64,000 bases of DNA from contig NZ_LN811354.1 of NCBI RefSeq assembly GCF_001006805.1, forward strand, positions 256,682 to 320,681, in the 5' to 3' direction. The notes beneath the pieces are model-generated. The model saw only the letters and a list, made by a program, of their open reading frames with translations, was not told the DNA's origin and ran no database searches. Of the stretch, positions 8,811 through 18,756 are shown in pieces; within the stretch, counting starts at the first letter, position 1; each line of letters starts with the position of its first letter. The stretch comes from Microvirga massiliensis. GTDB taxonomy: Bacteria > Pseudomonadota > Alphaproteobacteria > Rhizobiales > Beijerinckiaceae. The translations under genes and the position numbers were made by a program.

Positions 8811-9788
8811 ATGCCCTTTGTCCGCTTTGCGGCAGGACGGCTCGTCAAAGGCGTGCTGGTTCTGTTCGCGATCGCAGTCCTGAACTTCTTCCTGATCCGC
8901 GCCGCGCCGGGCGATCCGGCTCAGGTGCTGGCCGGGGAGGGAGGAGCGGCCGACGCCGTGCTTCTCGAGCAGTTGCGCGAGCGATTCGGTCTCGACCGGC
9001 CGCTGCTGGAGCAGCTCTGGATCTACCTGAAGGGTTACGCGACGTTCGATCTCGGCTTCAGCTACCGGCAGCAGCAACCGGTGCTGACCTTGATCCTTGA
9101 CCGGCTGCCGGCGACGCTGATCCTCACCGGAACGGCCTTCGTGATCTCGCTGCTGCTGGGTGTCGTTCTCGGGGCTCTCGCGGCGCGCCGGGCGGGACGG
9201 TGGTCCGACAGCCTCATCACGACAATCGCCCTCGTCTTCTATGCCACGCCGCTGTTCTGGATCGCCCTGATGGGGCAGATCGTCTTCTCGTTGAAACTCG
9301 GCTGGGTGCCGAACGTCGGCTATGAAACCATCGGCGCGAACTATACGGGTCTCGCGAGGGCGGCCGATATCGCGCAGCACCTCGCGCTTCCGGCCTTGTC
9401 TCTCGGTCTCTTCTTCACGGCCCTCTACGCGCGCATGATGCGCGCCTCGATGCTCGAGGTGTCCGGCGCCGACTTCGTCAAGACGGCGCGTGCCAAAGGG
9501 CTGTCACCGGCGGTCATCACCAGGCGTCACATTGCCCGCAATGCCATCCTGCCGGTCGTCACGCTCGCGGGACTGCAGGCCGGTCAGCTCGTCGGCGGGG
9601 CGGTTCTCACCGAGACGGTCTTCGCATGGCCCGGCATCGGGCGGCTGATGTTCGATGCGCTCGTCCAGCGCGACTATTCGGTGCTGCTTGGCGTCTTCTT
9701 CGTTTCGTCCGCGATGGTCGTGGTCTTCAACCTGATCACCGACATCATCTATCGCATCGCGGATCCGCGCATCGAGGTCGCGGCATGA
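8811..9788 (+). CDS. Peptide/nickel ABC transporter permease, DppB type (second system)
   Basis: A 325-residue permease with the DppB start MPFVRFAAGRLVKGVLVLFAIAV and a first membrane segment at about 12-32. A periplasmic loop contains GDPAQVLAGEGGAAD and RFGLDRPLLEQ, and at least five further membrane segments follow. The EAA-type loop is FVKTARAKGLSPAVITRRHIARN near residues 220-245. Its stop overlaps the next permease start by four bases (ATGA), indicating coupled translation. Confidence 0.94.
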   Translation: MPFVRFAAGRLVKGVLVLFAIAVLNFFLIRAAPGDPAQVLAGEGGAADAVLLEQLRERFGLDRPLLEQLWIYLKGYATFDLGFSYRQQQPVLTLILDRLPATLILTGTAFVISLLLGVVLGALAARRAGRWSDSLITTIALVFYATPLFWIALMGQIVFSLKLGWVPNVGYETIGANYTGLARAADIAQHLALPALSLGLFFTALYARMMRASMLEVSGADFVKTARAKGLSPAVITRRHIARNAILPVVTLAGLQAGQLVGGAVLTETVFAWPGIGRLMFDALVQRDYSVLLGVFFVSSAMVVVFNLITDIIYRIADPRIEVAA

Positions 9789-10624
9789 GCTTTCTCAAAC
9801 GGTTTGCCCGCAATCGCGGCGCGGTGATCGGCCTTCTCATCCTGCTCGTGGTCCTGGGATTCGCGCTGATCGGGCCGACTTTGTTTCCGCAATCGCCCTG
9901 GCGCATGGTCGGCCGGCCCTTCGTGGCGCCTTTGGCGATGGAGAGATTTCCGCTCGGCACCGACATGCTCGGCCGCGACATCGCGACAGGGCTGGTGCAT
10001 GGAGCGCGCGTCTCGCTGCTCATCGGTCTCATCTCGACGCTCGGCGCCCTGCTGATCGGCGTGCCGCTCGGAGCCGTTGCGGGGTATGCCGGCGGGCTCG
10101 TCGACGATGCGCTGATGCGGTTTACGGAGTTCTTCCAGACCATTCCGAGCTTTGCGCTCGCGATCGTGCTCGTTGCGATCCTGCAGCCGTCACTGGGCTC
10201 GATCGTGCTTGCCATCGGCCTGGTGAGCTGGCCGCCGGTGGCGCGGCTGGTGCGTGGCGAGGTCCTCTCGCTGAAGACGCGCGAATACGTCCAGGCTGCG
10301 GTGACGATCGGTGAATCGACGCCGCGCATCCTCTTCGGTCAGGTCCTGCCCAACACCATCGCACCCATCATCGTCATGGGCTCCCTGATGGTCGCCTCGG
10401 CGATCCTGCTCGAATCGTCGCTGTCGTTCCTGGGCCTTGGCGATCCCAACCTGATGAGCTGGGGCTACATGGTGGGCGCCGGCAGGACGCGTTTGCTCGA
10501 TGCATGGTGGATCAGCTTCTTTCCGGGACTCGCGATCTTTCTCACGGTGCTGGCGCTCAATCTCACGGGCGAGGGCCTCAACGACGCACTCAATCCGCGT
10601 CTGTCGCGGGGGCCGAAGGCATGA
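9785..10624 (+). CDS. Peptide/nickel ABC transporter permease, DppC type (second system)
   Basis: A 279-residue permease starting MSFLKRFARNRGAVIGLLILL at the ATG overlapping the upstream stop. A longer in-frame extension exists but lies inside the previous gene. The RFPLGTDMLGRDIATGLVHGARVSL motif typical of DppC lies near residues 55-80, followed by five membrane segments and an EAA loop (REYVQAAVTIGESTPRILFGQVLPN). The stop again overlaps the following ATPase start. Confidence 0.94.
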   Translation: MSFLKRFARNRGAVIGLLILLVVLGFALIGPTLFPQSPWRMVGRPFVAPLAMERFPLGTDMLGRDIATGLVHGARVSLLIGLISTLGALLIGVPLGAVAGYAGGLVDDALMRFTEFFQTIPSFALAIVLVAILQPSLGSIVLAIGLVSWPPVARLVRGEVLSLKTREYVQAAVTIGESTPRILFGQVLPNTIAPIIVMGSLMVASAILLESSLSFLGLGDPNLMSWGYMVGAGRTRLLDAWWISFFPGLAIFLTVLALNLTGEGLNDALNPRLSRGPKA

Positions 10625-12231
10625 GTGATCCCGTCCTCGCCATCGACAATCTGACGCTCGCACTGCCGGCCTATGCCGATCGCCCGTTAGCGGTCGAGAA
10701 TATCTCGCTCTCGATCCGGTCCGGCGAAACGCTCTGCGTCGTCGGTGAGTCGGGTTCCGGCAAATCGATGATCGCGCATGCGGTGATGGGCCTCCTGCCT
10801 GAAGCCGTGAAGCCGACTGGAGGCTCGATTCGCCTCGTCGGTCGCGACCTGCTGTTGCTCGATGCGAAGGCCATGCAGGACGTCCGTGGGCGCGAGATCG
10901 GCATGATCTTCCAGGAACCGATGACGTCGCTCAACCCCGTCATGCGTGTCGGCCAGCAGATCGTCGAGACCTTCGAGGCGCATCGGATGCTCGACGGCAC
11001 GAAGCGTGCCAGGCGCGCGATCGAGCTTCTCGATGAGGTGGGCCTGCCCGACCCGAAGCGCATTGCCCGCGCCTATCCGCACGAACTCTCCGGCGGCCAG
11101 CGTCAGCGCGTGATGATCGCCATGGCCCTGGCACTCGAGCCCAAGCTGCTCATCGCCGACGAACCGACCACAGCGCTCGATGTCACCACGCAGGCGCAGA
11201 TCCTCGAACTGATCGACAGGCTACGCCGGCAGCACGGCACTGCGGTTCTGTTCATCACGCACGACTTCGGAGTCGTCGCCGAGATCGCCGATCGCATCGC
11301 GGTCCTTCAGCAAGGCGTTCTGGTCGAGGAGGGAACCGGGGACGAGATCTTCTCGCGGCCGCGCCATGACTATACTCGGCGGCTGCTCGCGGCGGTGCCG
11401 TCCCTGAAGCCGCCAGAGCGCCCCAAGGCACCGCCGAGAGCGCCCGTTCTCGTGGTCGAGAAGCTCGAGAAGGTCTATCGCAAGCGCTCGTTTTTCTCCA
11501 TGGGCCGAGAGGTCCGAGCCGCGGATCAGGTGAGCTTCACCTTGGCAAAGGGCGAGACATTGGGGCTGGTTGGGGAATCGGGATCCGGAAAATCGACAGT
11601 TGGACGATGCTGCCTGCGCCTGATCGAGCCCGATTCCGGAGCCGTGGAACTCGGCGGGCTGCGATTCAGCGAGCTTTCGCAGGCCGCTCTTCGGCCGCAC
11701 CGCAGGAAGATCCAGATGATCTTCCAGGATCCGTTCGCCTCGCTCAATCCGCGGCAGACGGTCGGGCGGATCATCGCGGCGGGGCCGATCGCCTATGGCG
11801 TTCCGCACGCGGAAGCACTCGAGAAAGCGCGCCAGCTTCTCGATCTCGTCGCGCTCTCCCCGAACGCGATCGACCGCTATCCGCACGAGTTCTCGGGCGG
11901 GCAGCGGCAACGGATCGGCATCGCGCGGGCGCTCGCGCTGGAGCCGGACGTTCTGGTGGCCGACGAGGCCGTCTCGGCGCTTGATGTCTCCGTCCAGGCG
12001 CAGATCCTCGCGCTCATCAAGGAACTCCAGGAACGGCTCGGTCTAGCGATCCTATTCGTGACTCACGATCTCCGGGTCGCCGCGCAGATCTGCCACCGGA
12101 TCGCAGTGATGCAGCGTGGCCGGATCGTGGAGACAGGAGAAACCGCCGCGCTCTTTGCGGCGCCGCAGCACGAATATACGCGCCAGCTCTTGGCAGCCGT
12201 CCCGGGCGGCCGGCGATTCGGCGCGCACTGA
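10621..12231 (+). CDS. Fused dual ABC ATPase for peptide-type uptake (DppD-DppF fusion)
   Basis: A 536-residue protein with two complete ABC modules, as in GsiA and YejF. Module 1 (about 5-255) has Walker [10 protein letters not shown], signature LSGGQRQR and Walker B LLIADEP. Module 2 (about 275-530) has Walker [10 protein letters not shown], signature FSGGQRQR and [12 protein letters not shown]. The start overlaps the upstream permease stop (ATGA). Unlike the system at 1-4739, which has separate OppD and OppF proteins, this importer needs one fused protein to make its ATPase pair. It lies in the cytoplasm on the membrane face. Confidence 0.95.
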   Translation: MSDPVLAIDNLTLALPAYADRPLAVENISLSIRSGETLCVVGESGSGKSMIAHAVMGLLPEAVKPTGGSIRLVGRDLLLLDAKAMQDVRGREIGMIFQEPMTSLNPVMRVGQQIVETFEAHRMLDGTKRARRAIELLDEVGLPDPKRIARAYPHELSGGQRQRVMIAMALALEPKLLIADEPTTALDVTTQAQILELIDRLRRQHGTAVLFITHDFGVVAEIADRIAVLQQGVLVEEGTGDEIFSRPRHDYTRRLLAAVPSLKPPERPKAPPRAPVLVVEKLEKVYRKRSFFSMGREVRAADQVSFTLAKGETLGLVGESGSGKSTVGRCCLRLIEPDSGAVELGGLRFSELSQAALRPHRRKIQMIFQDPFASLNPRQTVGRIIAAGPIAYGVPHAEALEKARQLLDLVALSPNAIDRYPHEFSGGQRQRIGIARALALEPDVLVADEAVSALDVSVQAQILALIKELQERLGLAILFVTHDLRVAAQICHRIAVMQRGRIVETGETAALFAAPQHEYTRQLLAAVPGGRRFGAH

Positions 12232-12311
12232 AGCCGCGCTCGCGATGTGAACTCGAAGTCAGGCGAAAGCCGCCGCGCCGCTTTTTCTGTCATGCAGTTC
12301 CGAGGTTGGAC

Positions 12312-13268
12312 ATGTCCCGCTCATCCATCATCGTCGCTCCCGGTCCATGGGATCCCGAGCCCTGGCGCAAGGAATTCGAGGCTGCCTCCGATGGGCGGCC
12401 GGTCCACGTCTGGCCGAAGGACCGCGCCCGGGTCGACAACGGCCCCTATGTGATCTGTGCCTGGAAGGCGGATCCGAAGATTTTCGACGAATTTCCCGCA
12501 CCCCGGGCCGTGTTCTCGCTCGGCGCCGGCGTGGATCACCTGCAGGGCCTTCGCACGAGTCGGGATATACCCGTCGTGCGGGTGGTCGACCCGGATCTGA
12601 CGATGCGGATGGTGGAATACGTCACCTTCGCGGTGCTCTACCTTCACCGCCAGATCGGCACCTATCAGGCCGAGCAGAGGCGGCATGCCTGGCGGCCGAT
12701 GATTCAGCCGGCTGCCTCGCGGGTGCGGGTCGGCATCATGGGGGTCGGAGTCCTGGGCGAAGCCTGCGCGAAGACGCTGGCGCAGATCGGTTTAGACGTC
12801 GCGGGATGGGCGCGCACGCCGCGTGACGCATCACCCTTTCCAGTCTTCGCCGGGCAAGATGGGTTCGACGAATTCCTGCAGCGGACCGACATTCTCGTCA
12901 GTCTTCTGCCCGATACTCCGGATACCGCCGGCCTCGTCGGTCGCAACGTCTTCGCGAGACTGGCACGGGACGGGAGCCTCGGCGGCCCTTCCTTCGTCAG
13001 TGCCGGCCGCGGCAAGACCGTCGTCGAAGATGAACTCGTCGAGGCCCTGAGGTCCGGAATGCTCACGGGAGCGGTGCTCGACGTCTTCAATGTCGAGCCG
13101 CTGCCATCCGACAGCCCGCTCTGGGCCATGGAGAATGTGCTCATCACGCCGCATGTCGCGGCCGATTCCGATCCGGAAGTGATCGTCGCGCAGATCATGC
13201 GTGACGTGGAGCGCCTGGAGAAGGGAGAGCCGCTTTCGAATACCGTGGATATGAAACGAGGGTATTGA
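12312..13268 (+). CDS. D-2-hydroxyacid dehydrogenase, glyoxylate/hydroxypyruvate reductase A-like
   Basis: A 318-residue NAD(P)-dependent dehydrogenase. The ATG at 12312 has GAGG at the right spacing; a TTG two codons earlier is less likely. The Rossmann motif is GVGVLGEACAKTLAQIG (about residues 145-161). The catalytic Arg lies in SAGRGK, Glu in FNVEPL and His in TPHVAAD, in the family order. The lack of a large N-terminal catalytic insert and the SAGRG motif favour the GhrA subgroup. It sits between the second ABC operon and the broken aminotransferase, so it may reduce a 2-keto acid made by that pathway; the substrate is inferred only. Confidence 0.88.
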   Translation: MSRSSIIVAPGPWDPEPWRKEFEAASDGRPVHVWPKDRARVDNGPYVICAWKADPKIFDEFPAPRAVFSLGAGVDHLQGLRTSRDIPVVRVVDPDLTMRMVEYVTFAVLYLHRQIGTYQAEQRRHAWRPMIQPAASRVRVGIMGVGVLGEACAKTLAQIGLDVAGWARTPRDASPFPVFAGQDGFDEFLQRTDILVSLLPDTPDTAGLVGRNVFARLARDGSLGGPSFVSAGRGKTVVEDELVEALRSGMLTGAVLDVFNVEPLPSDSPLWAMENVLITPHVAADSDPEVIVAQIMRDVERLEKGEPLSNTVDMKRGY

Positions 13269-13349
13269 GTGCGCCTCGTGGCGTGTACCATGTCAGGCGA
13301 TAAGGACCCGTGGATCCACGATCCACGCAATCTCATGGAGATCCGACAG

Positions 13350-14642
13350 ATGACCACCAATGCCAGCGAGTCGGCACGGCTTCTGGAGCTTCGCGAGCGC
13401 AATGTCGCGCGCGGCGTGCTCACGGCTCATCCCGTCGTCGCAGCCCGCGCACAGGGAGCCGAGCTGTGGGACGTCGACGGCAAGCGCTATCTGGATTTCG
13501 TCGGCGGGATTGGCGTCCTGAATGTGGGACACAATCATCCGCGCGTAGTTGCGGCAGTGAGCGAGCAGCTGCGCGAGATCTCGCATGCTTGTTTCCAGGT
13601 TGCCGCATACGAGCCCTACATTGCCCTTGCCGCGAAGCTCAATCAGCTCGTCGGCGGCGGTGAGGCATACAAGACCGTGCTCTTCACGTCTGGCGCGGAG
13701 GCCGTCGAGAACTCCATCTAGATCGCGCGCGGTTTCACGAATCGTCCTGCGGTGATCGCTTTCCGGGGCGGCTTCCACGGCCGAACCCTCCTCGGCGTGA
13801 CCCTGACGGGCATGAGCCAGCCCTACAAGCAGAACTTCGGCCCCTTCGCGTCCGACGTCTTCCATGTTCCCTTTCCGAACGCCTATCGAGGCGTCAGCAC
13901 CGAAGACGCACTTGCAGCGCTCGAGGAGGTGTTCGCGACGGAGGCGGCGCCGGAGCGGGTCGCGGCGATCATCGTCGAGCCGGTGCAGGGCGATGGCGGT
14001 TTCCTGCCCGCCCCGCCCGAGTTCATGAGGGCGCTTCGCGACGTGACGACCCGGCACGGGATTGTCCTGATCGTCGACGAGATCCAGGCCGGGTTCGGCC
14101 GCACGGGCAAGATGTTCGGATTCCAGCATTCCGGGATTCGGCCCGATCTCGTTACCGTCGCGAAAAGCCTCGCGGGCGGCCTGCCGATCTCCGGCGTCGT
14201 TGGAAAGGCGGAGATCATGGATGCTCCGGCTCCGGGCGGCCTCGGCGGCACCTATGGCGGCAATGCTCTGGCCTGTGCAGCCGCACTCGCGGTCATCGAG
14301 GCTTTCGAGAAGGAAGACCTCCTCGCACGGGGAGAGCATCTCGCGGCCCGGATGCGCGACGGTCTCGAGAAGCTGCAGCAGAAGTATCAGTGCATCGGCG
14401 AGGTTCGCGGGCTCGGCTTCATGCTCGCCATCGAAATCGTCGCAGACCGTTCCGGCAAAGCTCCGGATGCGGCGCTGGCGCAGCGCATCATCGACGAGTC
14501 CCGTATCGGTGGTCTCCTGGTCATCAAGTGCGGCGTCAATCGCAATGTCGTGCGGTTCCTTGCGCCGCTCGTCACGACCGAGGCGCAGCTCGACGAAGCG
14601 CTCACGATCCTCGACGGTGCTCTGAATCGCGCTGCAGGATGA
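13350..14642 (+). pseudogene. Class III (GABA/polyamine-type) aminotransferase interrupted by an in-frame amber codon
   Basis: The frame reads as a 4-aminobutyrate-type PLP aminotransferase of about 429 codons, except for TAG at 13719-13721 (codon 124). Before it comes …LFTSGAEAVENSI; after it IARGFTNRPAVIAFRGGFHGRT continues in the same frame. Relatives usually have a lysine here (ENAIKIAR), so one A-to-T change of AAG explains it. The PLP lysine is intact in VTVAKSLAGG, and the C-terminus is normal. Start 13350 has GGAG upstream. Either this is a recent null allele, a sequencing error, or the codon is read through. The role would be transamination of GABA or a diamine, fitting the neighbouring polyamine genes. 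Confidence 0.85.
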
Positions 14643-14728
14643 TATGCACGGACGGGAAGGCAGCGCCGACTCGCGTCTTCCCGTCGTACGGAATTCCCGC
14701 CAGCCTCGAGATCCGCGGATAGAAAGCA

Positions 14729-15784
14729 ATGAAGCTCTTCTTCGACGAGACCCAACTCGCCCACCAGCCGAAGCAGTACATGGTCAGTGGCCGGATCGTC
14801 GATCCTTTCGAGAATCCGGATCGCGCCACGACTCTGATCAACGCCCTGACAAAGCTCGGCCTGGTCCGGACGCAACCTGCCGATTTCGGCATCGAACCCA
14901 TTCTGAGAGTTCATGCGGACCACTACGTGGAGTTCATCCAGGAGGCCTATGACCGCTTCATGGAACTCCCGAATCATGGTCCGGAGGTGCTCCCCAATAT
15001 CCACCCCTACCGAGGAGCCGGCGACGATTTCGCGCCCCGCGGAAAGCCGCGCCCGACGGGAATTCTCGGACGCGCGGGCTGGTATATCGCAGGCCTGTCC
15101 TGCGCCATGATGGAGGGCACCGCGCGTGCCGCCTATGCCTCGGCGCAGATGGCCGTCGCCGGTGCCGAGGTCGTCCTCGCGGGCGAGCGTGCCGCCTTCT
15201 CGTTGTGCCGCCCACCCGGACACCATGCCTATGTCGACCAGGCGTCCGGCTTCTGCTTCTTCAACAATGCGGCCATCGCCGCAGAGGTGCTGCGGCGTCA
15301 TTTCCACCGCGTTGCGATCGTCGACTTCGACACTCACCACGGGGACGGCACCCAAGCAATTTTCTACACGCGCGACGACGTGTTCTATGGCTCCGTGCAC
15401 ACGGATCCATCGGCCTACTTTCCTCACTTCGCCGGCTATGCGGACGAGACTGGCAGCGGGGCAGGCGAGGGGGCCAATCACAACCTGCCGCTTGCTCCCG
15501 GCGCGGGTGACGAGGCCTTCATCGACGCCAATCAGCGCCTTGCTCTGGCGGTGCAGGCTCACGGCGCCGAGGCTCTGGTGGTCTCCGCTGGGTGGGATGC
15601 CCACAAGGATGATCCTCTCTCGCAACTGACGGTGACGACGGACGCCTATGCGCGCATCGGTGAGGTTTGGGGCAAGCTCGGCCTGCCGACGCTCATCGTG
15701 CAGGAGGGTGGCTATTCGCTGACCGCAGTTGCGCAGGCCGCTCCGGCCTTCATGGAAGCCTTCCGAAGCGTCTCGGTCGAGTGA
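14729..15784 (+). CDS. Histone-deacetylase-family amidohydrolase (acetylpolyamine amidohydrolase-like)
   Basis: A 351-residue zinc hydrolase of the HDAC/AphA fold. The catalytic His pair is in CRPPGHHAYVDQ, the zinc ligands in DFDTHHGDG, and the third ligand in SAGWDAHKDDPL. The N-terminus (FFDETQLAHQP…GRIVDPFENPDRATTLINAL) is that of bacterial acetylpolyamine amidohydrolases. The probable reaction is deacetylation of N-acetylated polyamines or related amides in the cytoplasm. It is flanked by an aminotransferase, a GNAT and a PotABCD-type importer, which supports a polyamine role. The ribosome site is weak. Confidence 0.88.
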   Translation: MKLFFDETQLAHQPKQYMVSGRIVDPFENPDRATTLINALTKLGLVRTQPADFGIEPILRVHADHYVEFIQEAYDRFMELPNHGPEVLPNIHPYRGAGDDFAPRGKPRPTGILGRAGWYIAGLSCAMMEGTARAAYASAQMAVAGAEVVLAGERAAFSLCRPPGHHAYVDQASGFCFFNNAAIAAEVLRRHFHRVAIVDFDTHHGDGTQAIFYTRDDVFYGSVHTDPSAYFPHFAGYADETGSGAGEGANHNLPLAPGAGDEAFIDANQRLALAVQAHGAEALVVSAGWDAHKDDPLSQLTVTTDAYARIGEVWGKLGLPTLIVQEGGYSLTAVAQAAPAFMEAFRSVSVE

Positions 15785-15831
15785 GGGCAATGCGATCGAG
15801 CCGCAGGACGTGAAATCCGCTGGGGAATGAG

Positions 15832-16347
15832 ATGACAAGTTCGGAACAGATCGGTCCGGGCGCTACGGGTTCCAGGGGGTCGCCTGGAACACGGGACCAT
15901 GGCATTCGCGTCGTGCCCGTCGCAGCTGAACACCGGGCCCAATGGGACGCTCTCTACGCCGGCTATGCTGCCTTCTATCGGGTCGAGCAGACCCCACAGA
16001 TGCGTGAGACCGTATGGACCTGGTTGAGCGACCCGGATCACGAGGTCGAGGGTCTCGTCGCTCTCGACGGCTCCGGTAGGGTCGTCGGGCTCGCACATTT
16101 CCGGCCCTTCGCACGGCCGCTCAGCGCAACGACCGGCGGGTTTCTCGACGACCTCTTCGTAAGCCCGGATGCGCGTGGTTCAGGGGCTGCCCAGGCACTG
16201 ATCGGGGCTGTCGCGGATACAGGCCGCGAGCGGGGCTGGTCCGTGATCCGCTGGATCACGGCGGAGGACAACTATCGGGCACGAGCCGTTTACGACCGGC
16301 TCGCCGAGCGCACGAAGTGGCTGACCTATGACATCAGGCTCATTTGA
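15832..16347 (+). CDS. GNAT-family N-acetyltransferase
   Basis: A 171-residue protein with an N-terminal linker of about 20 residues and then a GNAT domain. The acetyl-CoA-binding motif A is visible as LDDLFVSPDARGSGAAQALIGAV (about 105-127), with the C-terminal strand NYRARAVYDRLAERTKWLTYDI. It starts 47 bases after the HDAC-like gene in the same direction. An acetyltransferase next to an acetylpolyamine amidohydrolase suggests the pair sets the acetylation state of one amine substrate; this is inference. Confidence 0.88.
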   Translation: MTSSEQIGPGATGSRGSPGTRDHGIRVVPVAAEHRAQWDALYAGYAAFYRVEQTPQMRETVWTWLSDPDHEVEGLVALDGSGRVVGLAHFRPFARPLSATTGGFLDDLFVSPDARGSGAAQALIGAVADTGRERGWSVIRWITAEDNYRARAVYDRLAERTKWLTYDIRLI

Positions 16348-16485
16348 GCCGAGGCGGAGCCGCACTGGGGCGATACGGCTCCGCGGCCGTGGCTTTACTC
16401 ACGATCTCGGATCTTGGTAGTTTTCGGCGCTCTCGAAACGTGCCTGCCTCTTCCGGGAGCGGTTCGAACAAAGAGGGGAGCAACT

Positions 16486-17538
16486 ATGAATGGGATGAAG
16501 ATCGCTACCATCGTCGGAAGCCTGTCGGTCGCCATTGCCGGCTGGGCCGTTCCGGGCGCGCAAGCCCGGGATCTGACGGTCGTGTCATGGGGCGGCACGT
16601 ATCAGGATGCACAGCGCAAGATCTACTTCGAGCCCTTCGCCAAGAAGACCGGGAAGCCGCTTCTCGAGGAGAGCTGGGACGGGGGCATCGGCGTCATTGC
16701 CGCGAAGGTGAAGGCCGGGGTGCCGAACTGGGACGTCGTCCAGGTCGAAGCCGAAGAGCTTACGCTGGGCTGCGCAGACGGCTTCTATGAGAAGATCGAC
16801 TGGTCGAAGGTGGGAGGCAAGGACAAGTTCCTGCCGGCCGCTGTCAATGATTGCGGCGTCGGTGCGATCGTCTGGAGCACGGCCCTGAGCTATGACGCGG
16901 ACAAGCTCAAGGAAGGCCCGAAATCCTGGGCGGATTTCTGGGACGTCACGAAATTCCCGGGCAAGCGGGGGCTGCGCCGCGGGCCGAAATACCAGCTCGA
17001 GTTCGCGCTCATGGCCGACGGCGTCAAGCCGAGCGAGGTCTACAAGGTACTCGGGACACCGGAGGGCGTCGACCGGGCCTTCAAGAAGCTCGACCAGCTG
17101 AAGCCGCACATCGTGTGGTGGGAGGCCGGTGCACAGCCCTTGCAGCTCCTGGCCTCCGGAGAGGTCGTGATGACGTCGGCCTATAACGGCCGCATCTCGG
17201 GCATCAACAGGAGCGAAGGCAAGAACTTCAAGGTCGTCTGGCCTGGGAGCATCTACGCGGTCGACAGCTGGGTGATCCTGAAGAACAGCCCCAACAAGGA
17301 CGCGGGCATGGACTTCATCGCATTCGCGAGCCAGCCTGAGAACCAGATGAAACTGCCGGAGTATGTCGCTTACGGTCTGCCCAACAAGGAGGCCGCGAGC
17401 CGCGTGCCGCCGGATCTGCAGAAGGATCTCCCGACGGCGCCAGAGAATCTCACTGACTCGATCGTTCTCGACACCGAGTTCTGGGTCGACAACATCGAGG
17501 AACTGAACAAGCGGTTCAACGCCTGGCTGGCGCAGTAA
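16486..17538 (+). CDS. ABC transporter substrate-binding protein, spermidine/putrescine (PotD/PotF) family
   Basis: A 350-residue periplasmic protein. The chosen ATG (16486) has GAGGGGAG upstream. Residues 1-26 are a Sec signal peptide (MKIATIVGSLSVAIAG…GAQA). The mature protein starts RDLTVVSWGGTYQDAQ and has the PotD-family pattern: DVVQVEAEELTLGCADGF, the GAIVWSTALSYD block, SWADFWDVTKFPGKRGLR and a C-terminal FWVDNIEELNKRFNAWL. It leads an importer operon with an ATPase and two permeases. The ligand is likely a polyamine or related amine, from family and neighbours. Confidence 0.92.
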   Translation: MNGMKIATIVGSLSVAIAGWAVPGAQARDLTVVSWGGTYQDAQRKIYFEPFAKKTGKPLLEESWDGGIGVIAAKVKAGVPNWDVVQVEAEELTLGCADGFYEKIDWSKVGGKDKFLPAAVNDCGVGAIVWSTALSYDADKLKEGPKSWADFWDVTKFPGKRGLRRGPKYQLEFALMADGVKPSEVYKVLGTPEGVDRAFKKLDQLKPHIVWWEAGAQPLQLLASGEVVMTSAYNGRISGINRSEGKNFKVVWPGSIYAVDSWVILKNSPNKDAGMDFIAFASQPENQMKLPEYVAYGLPNKEAASRVPPDLQKDLPTAPENLTDSIVLDTEFWVDNIEELNKRFNAWLAQ

Positions 17539-17560
17539 GAGCCGTTGTTCGACTTTCAGT

Positions 17561-17598
17561 GGAGGTGCGTGCGCATCGAATGATCTGCACGCACCTCC
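17561..17598 (+). terminator. Stem-loop between SBP gene and PotA-type ATPase
   Basis: A perfect 12-base inverted repeat, ggaggtgcgtgc (17561-17572) and gcacgcacctcc (17587-17598), lies 22 bases after the SBP stop. There is no T-run. It probably favours SBP expression over the downstream transporter genes. Confidence 0.6.
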
Positions 17599-17691
17599 GT
17601 GCCGGTGCGCAGATCCGGCTCGGGATAGGGGCTTGACGGTTCTCGAGAACGCATCGCCCGTATCCGCCAAGTGAACCGAGGACGAAGAGGA

Positions 17692-18756
17692 ATGCGAGCC
17701 TTCATCAAGTTCGAGTCCATTTCGAAGGCGTTCGGTTCTCACGTCGTGGTGGACGATCTCAATCTCGAGATTTCGCAAGGCGAGTTCCTGAGCCTGCTGG
17801 GTCCATCAGGCTCAGGGAAAACGACGATCCTGATGCTTCTGGCGGGATTCGAGCGGCCCACGAAAGGCTCGATCCTGCTCGATGGGCGACACATCGACCA
17901 GCTCCCGCCCTACCGTCGCAACATGGGCGTCGTATTCCAGAATTACGCGCTTTTTCCGCACATGACGGTCGCGGAGAACGTGGCTTTTCCACTCGAGATG
18001 CAGCGCGTTCCGCGTGCCGAGATCGCGCAGAGGGTCGGCCGCGCGCTCGACATGGTACGTCTCGGGCACCTCAAGGAACGCCGTCCGTCGCAACTGTCCG
18101 GCGGTCAACAGCAGCGCGTCGCGCTCACGCGAGCCCTCGTTTTCGAGCCGAGCGTGATCCTGATGGACGAGCCCCTCGGCGCCCTCGACAAGCAGCTGCG
18201 CGAGCACATGCAGCTCGAAATCCGCGAGCTCCACAAGCGGCTCGGCCTGACCATCGTCTTCGTGACGCACGATCAGTCGGAAGCGCTGACGATGTCGAAC
18301 CGAATCGCGGTGTTCAATGCCGGCAAGATCGAGCAGCTCGATACCCCTCAGGCAATCTATGATACGCCGCGAACGCGCTTCGTGGCTCAATTCATCGGTG
18401 AGACGAACCTGATCGAAGCGAATGTCATCGGCGTCGACAATGGGACGGCAAGGGTCGCGCTCGCCGATGACGTTTCGCTGCTCGTGAATGCCGGCCCCGG
18501 CGTTGCCCCCGGTCAGAAGGTGGCGATCTCCCTCAGGCCGGAGCGGATCCAGCTCGCGGACGAGCCGAAGAGCGGCAACGCCCTGCGCATGACGATCGCG
18601 GATTGCGTCTATCACGGCGACCATATCCGGGTGCAGCTCGCCAAGGGTGATATCGCCTTCGTGGCGCGCCGCGAGCGGATCATGGGCGACTGGGCCGTCG
18701 GCGCGCCGGTGGTGGCATCCTTCGACCCACGCGACTGTACGGTGCTCGCCGCATGA
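17692..18756 (+). CDS. Spermidine/putrescine-type ABC transporter ATP-binding protein (PotA-like)
   Basis: A 354-residue ABC ATPase; ATG 17692 is preceded by AGAGGA. Walker A is LLGPSGSGKTT, the signature LSGGQQQR and Walker B ILMDEPLGALD. A C-terminal TOBE region (about 275-350) includes ISLRPERIQLADEP, characteristic of PotA/FbpC-type importers. The next permease starts inside the last four bases (ATGA). It energises the importer at the inner face of the membrane. Confidence 0.95.
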   Translation: MRAFIKFESISKAFGSHVVVDDLNLEISQGEFLSLLGPSGSGKTTILMLLAGFERPTKGSILLDGRHIDQLPPYRRNMGVVFQNYALFPHMTVAENVAFPLEMQRVPRAEIAQRVGRALDMVRLGHLKERRPSQLSGGQQQRVALTRALVFEPSVILMDEPLGALDKQLREHMQLEIRELHKRLGLTIVFVTHDQSEALTMSNRIAVFNAGKIEQLDTPQAIYDTPRTRFVAQFIGETNLIEANVIGVDNGTARVALADDVSLLVNAGPGVAPGQKVAISLRPERIQLADEPKSGNALRMTIADCVYHGDHIRVQLAKGDIAFVARRERIMGDWAVGAPVVASFDPRDCTVLAA

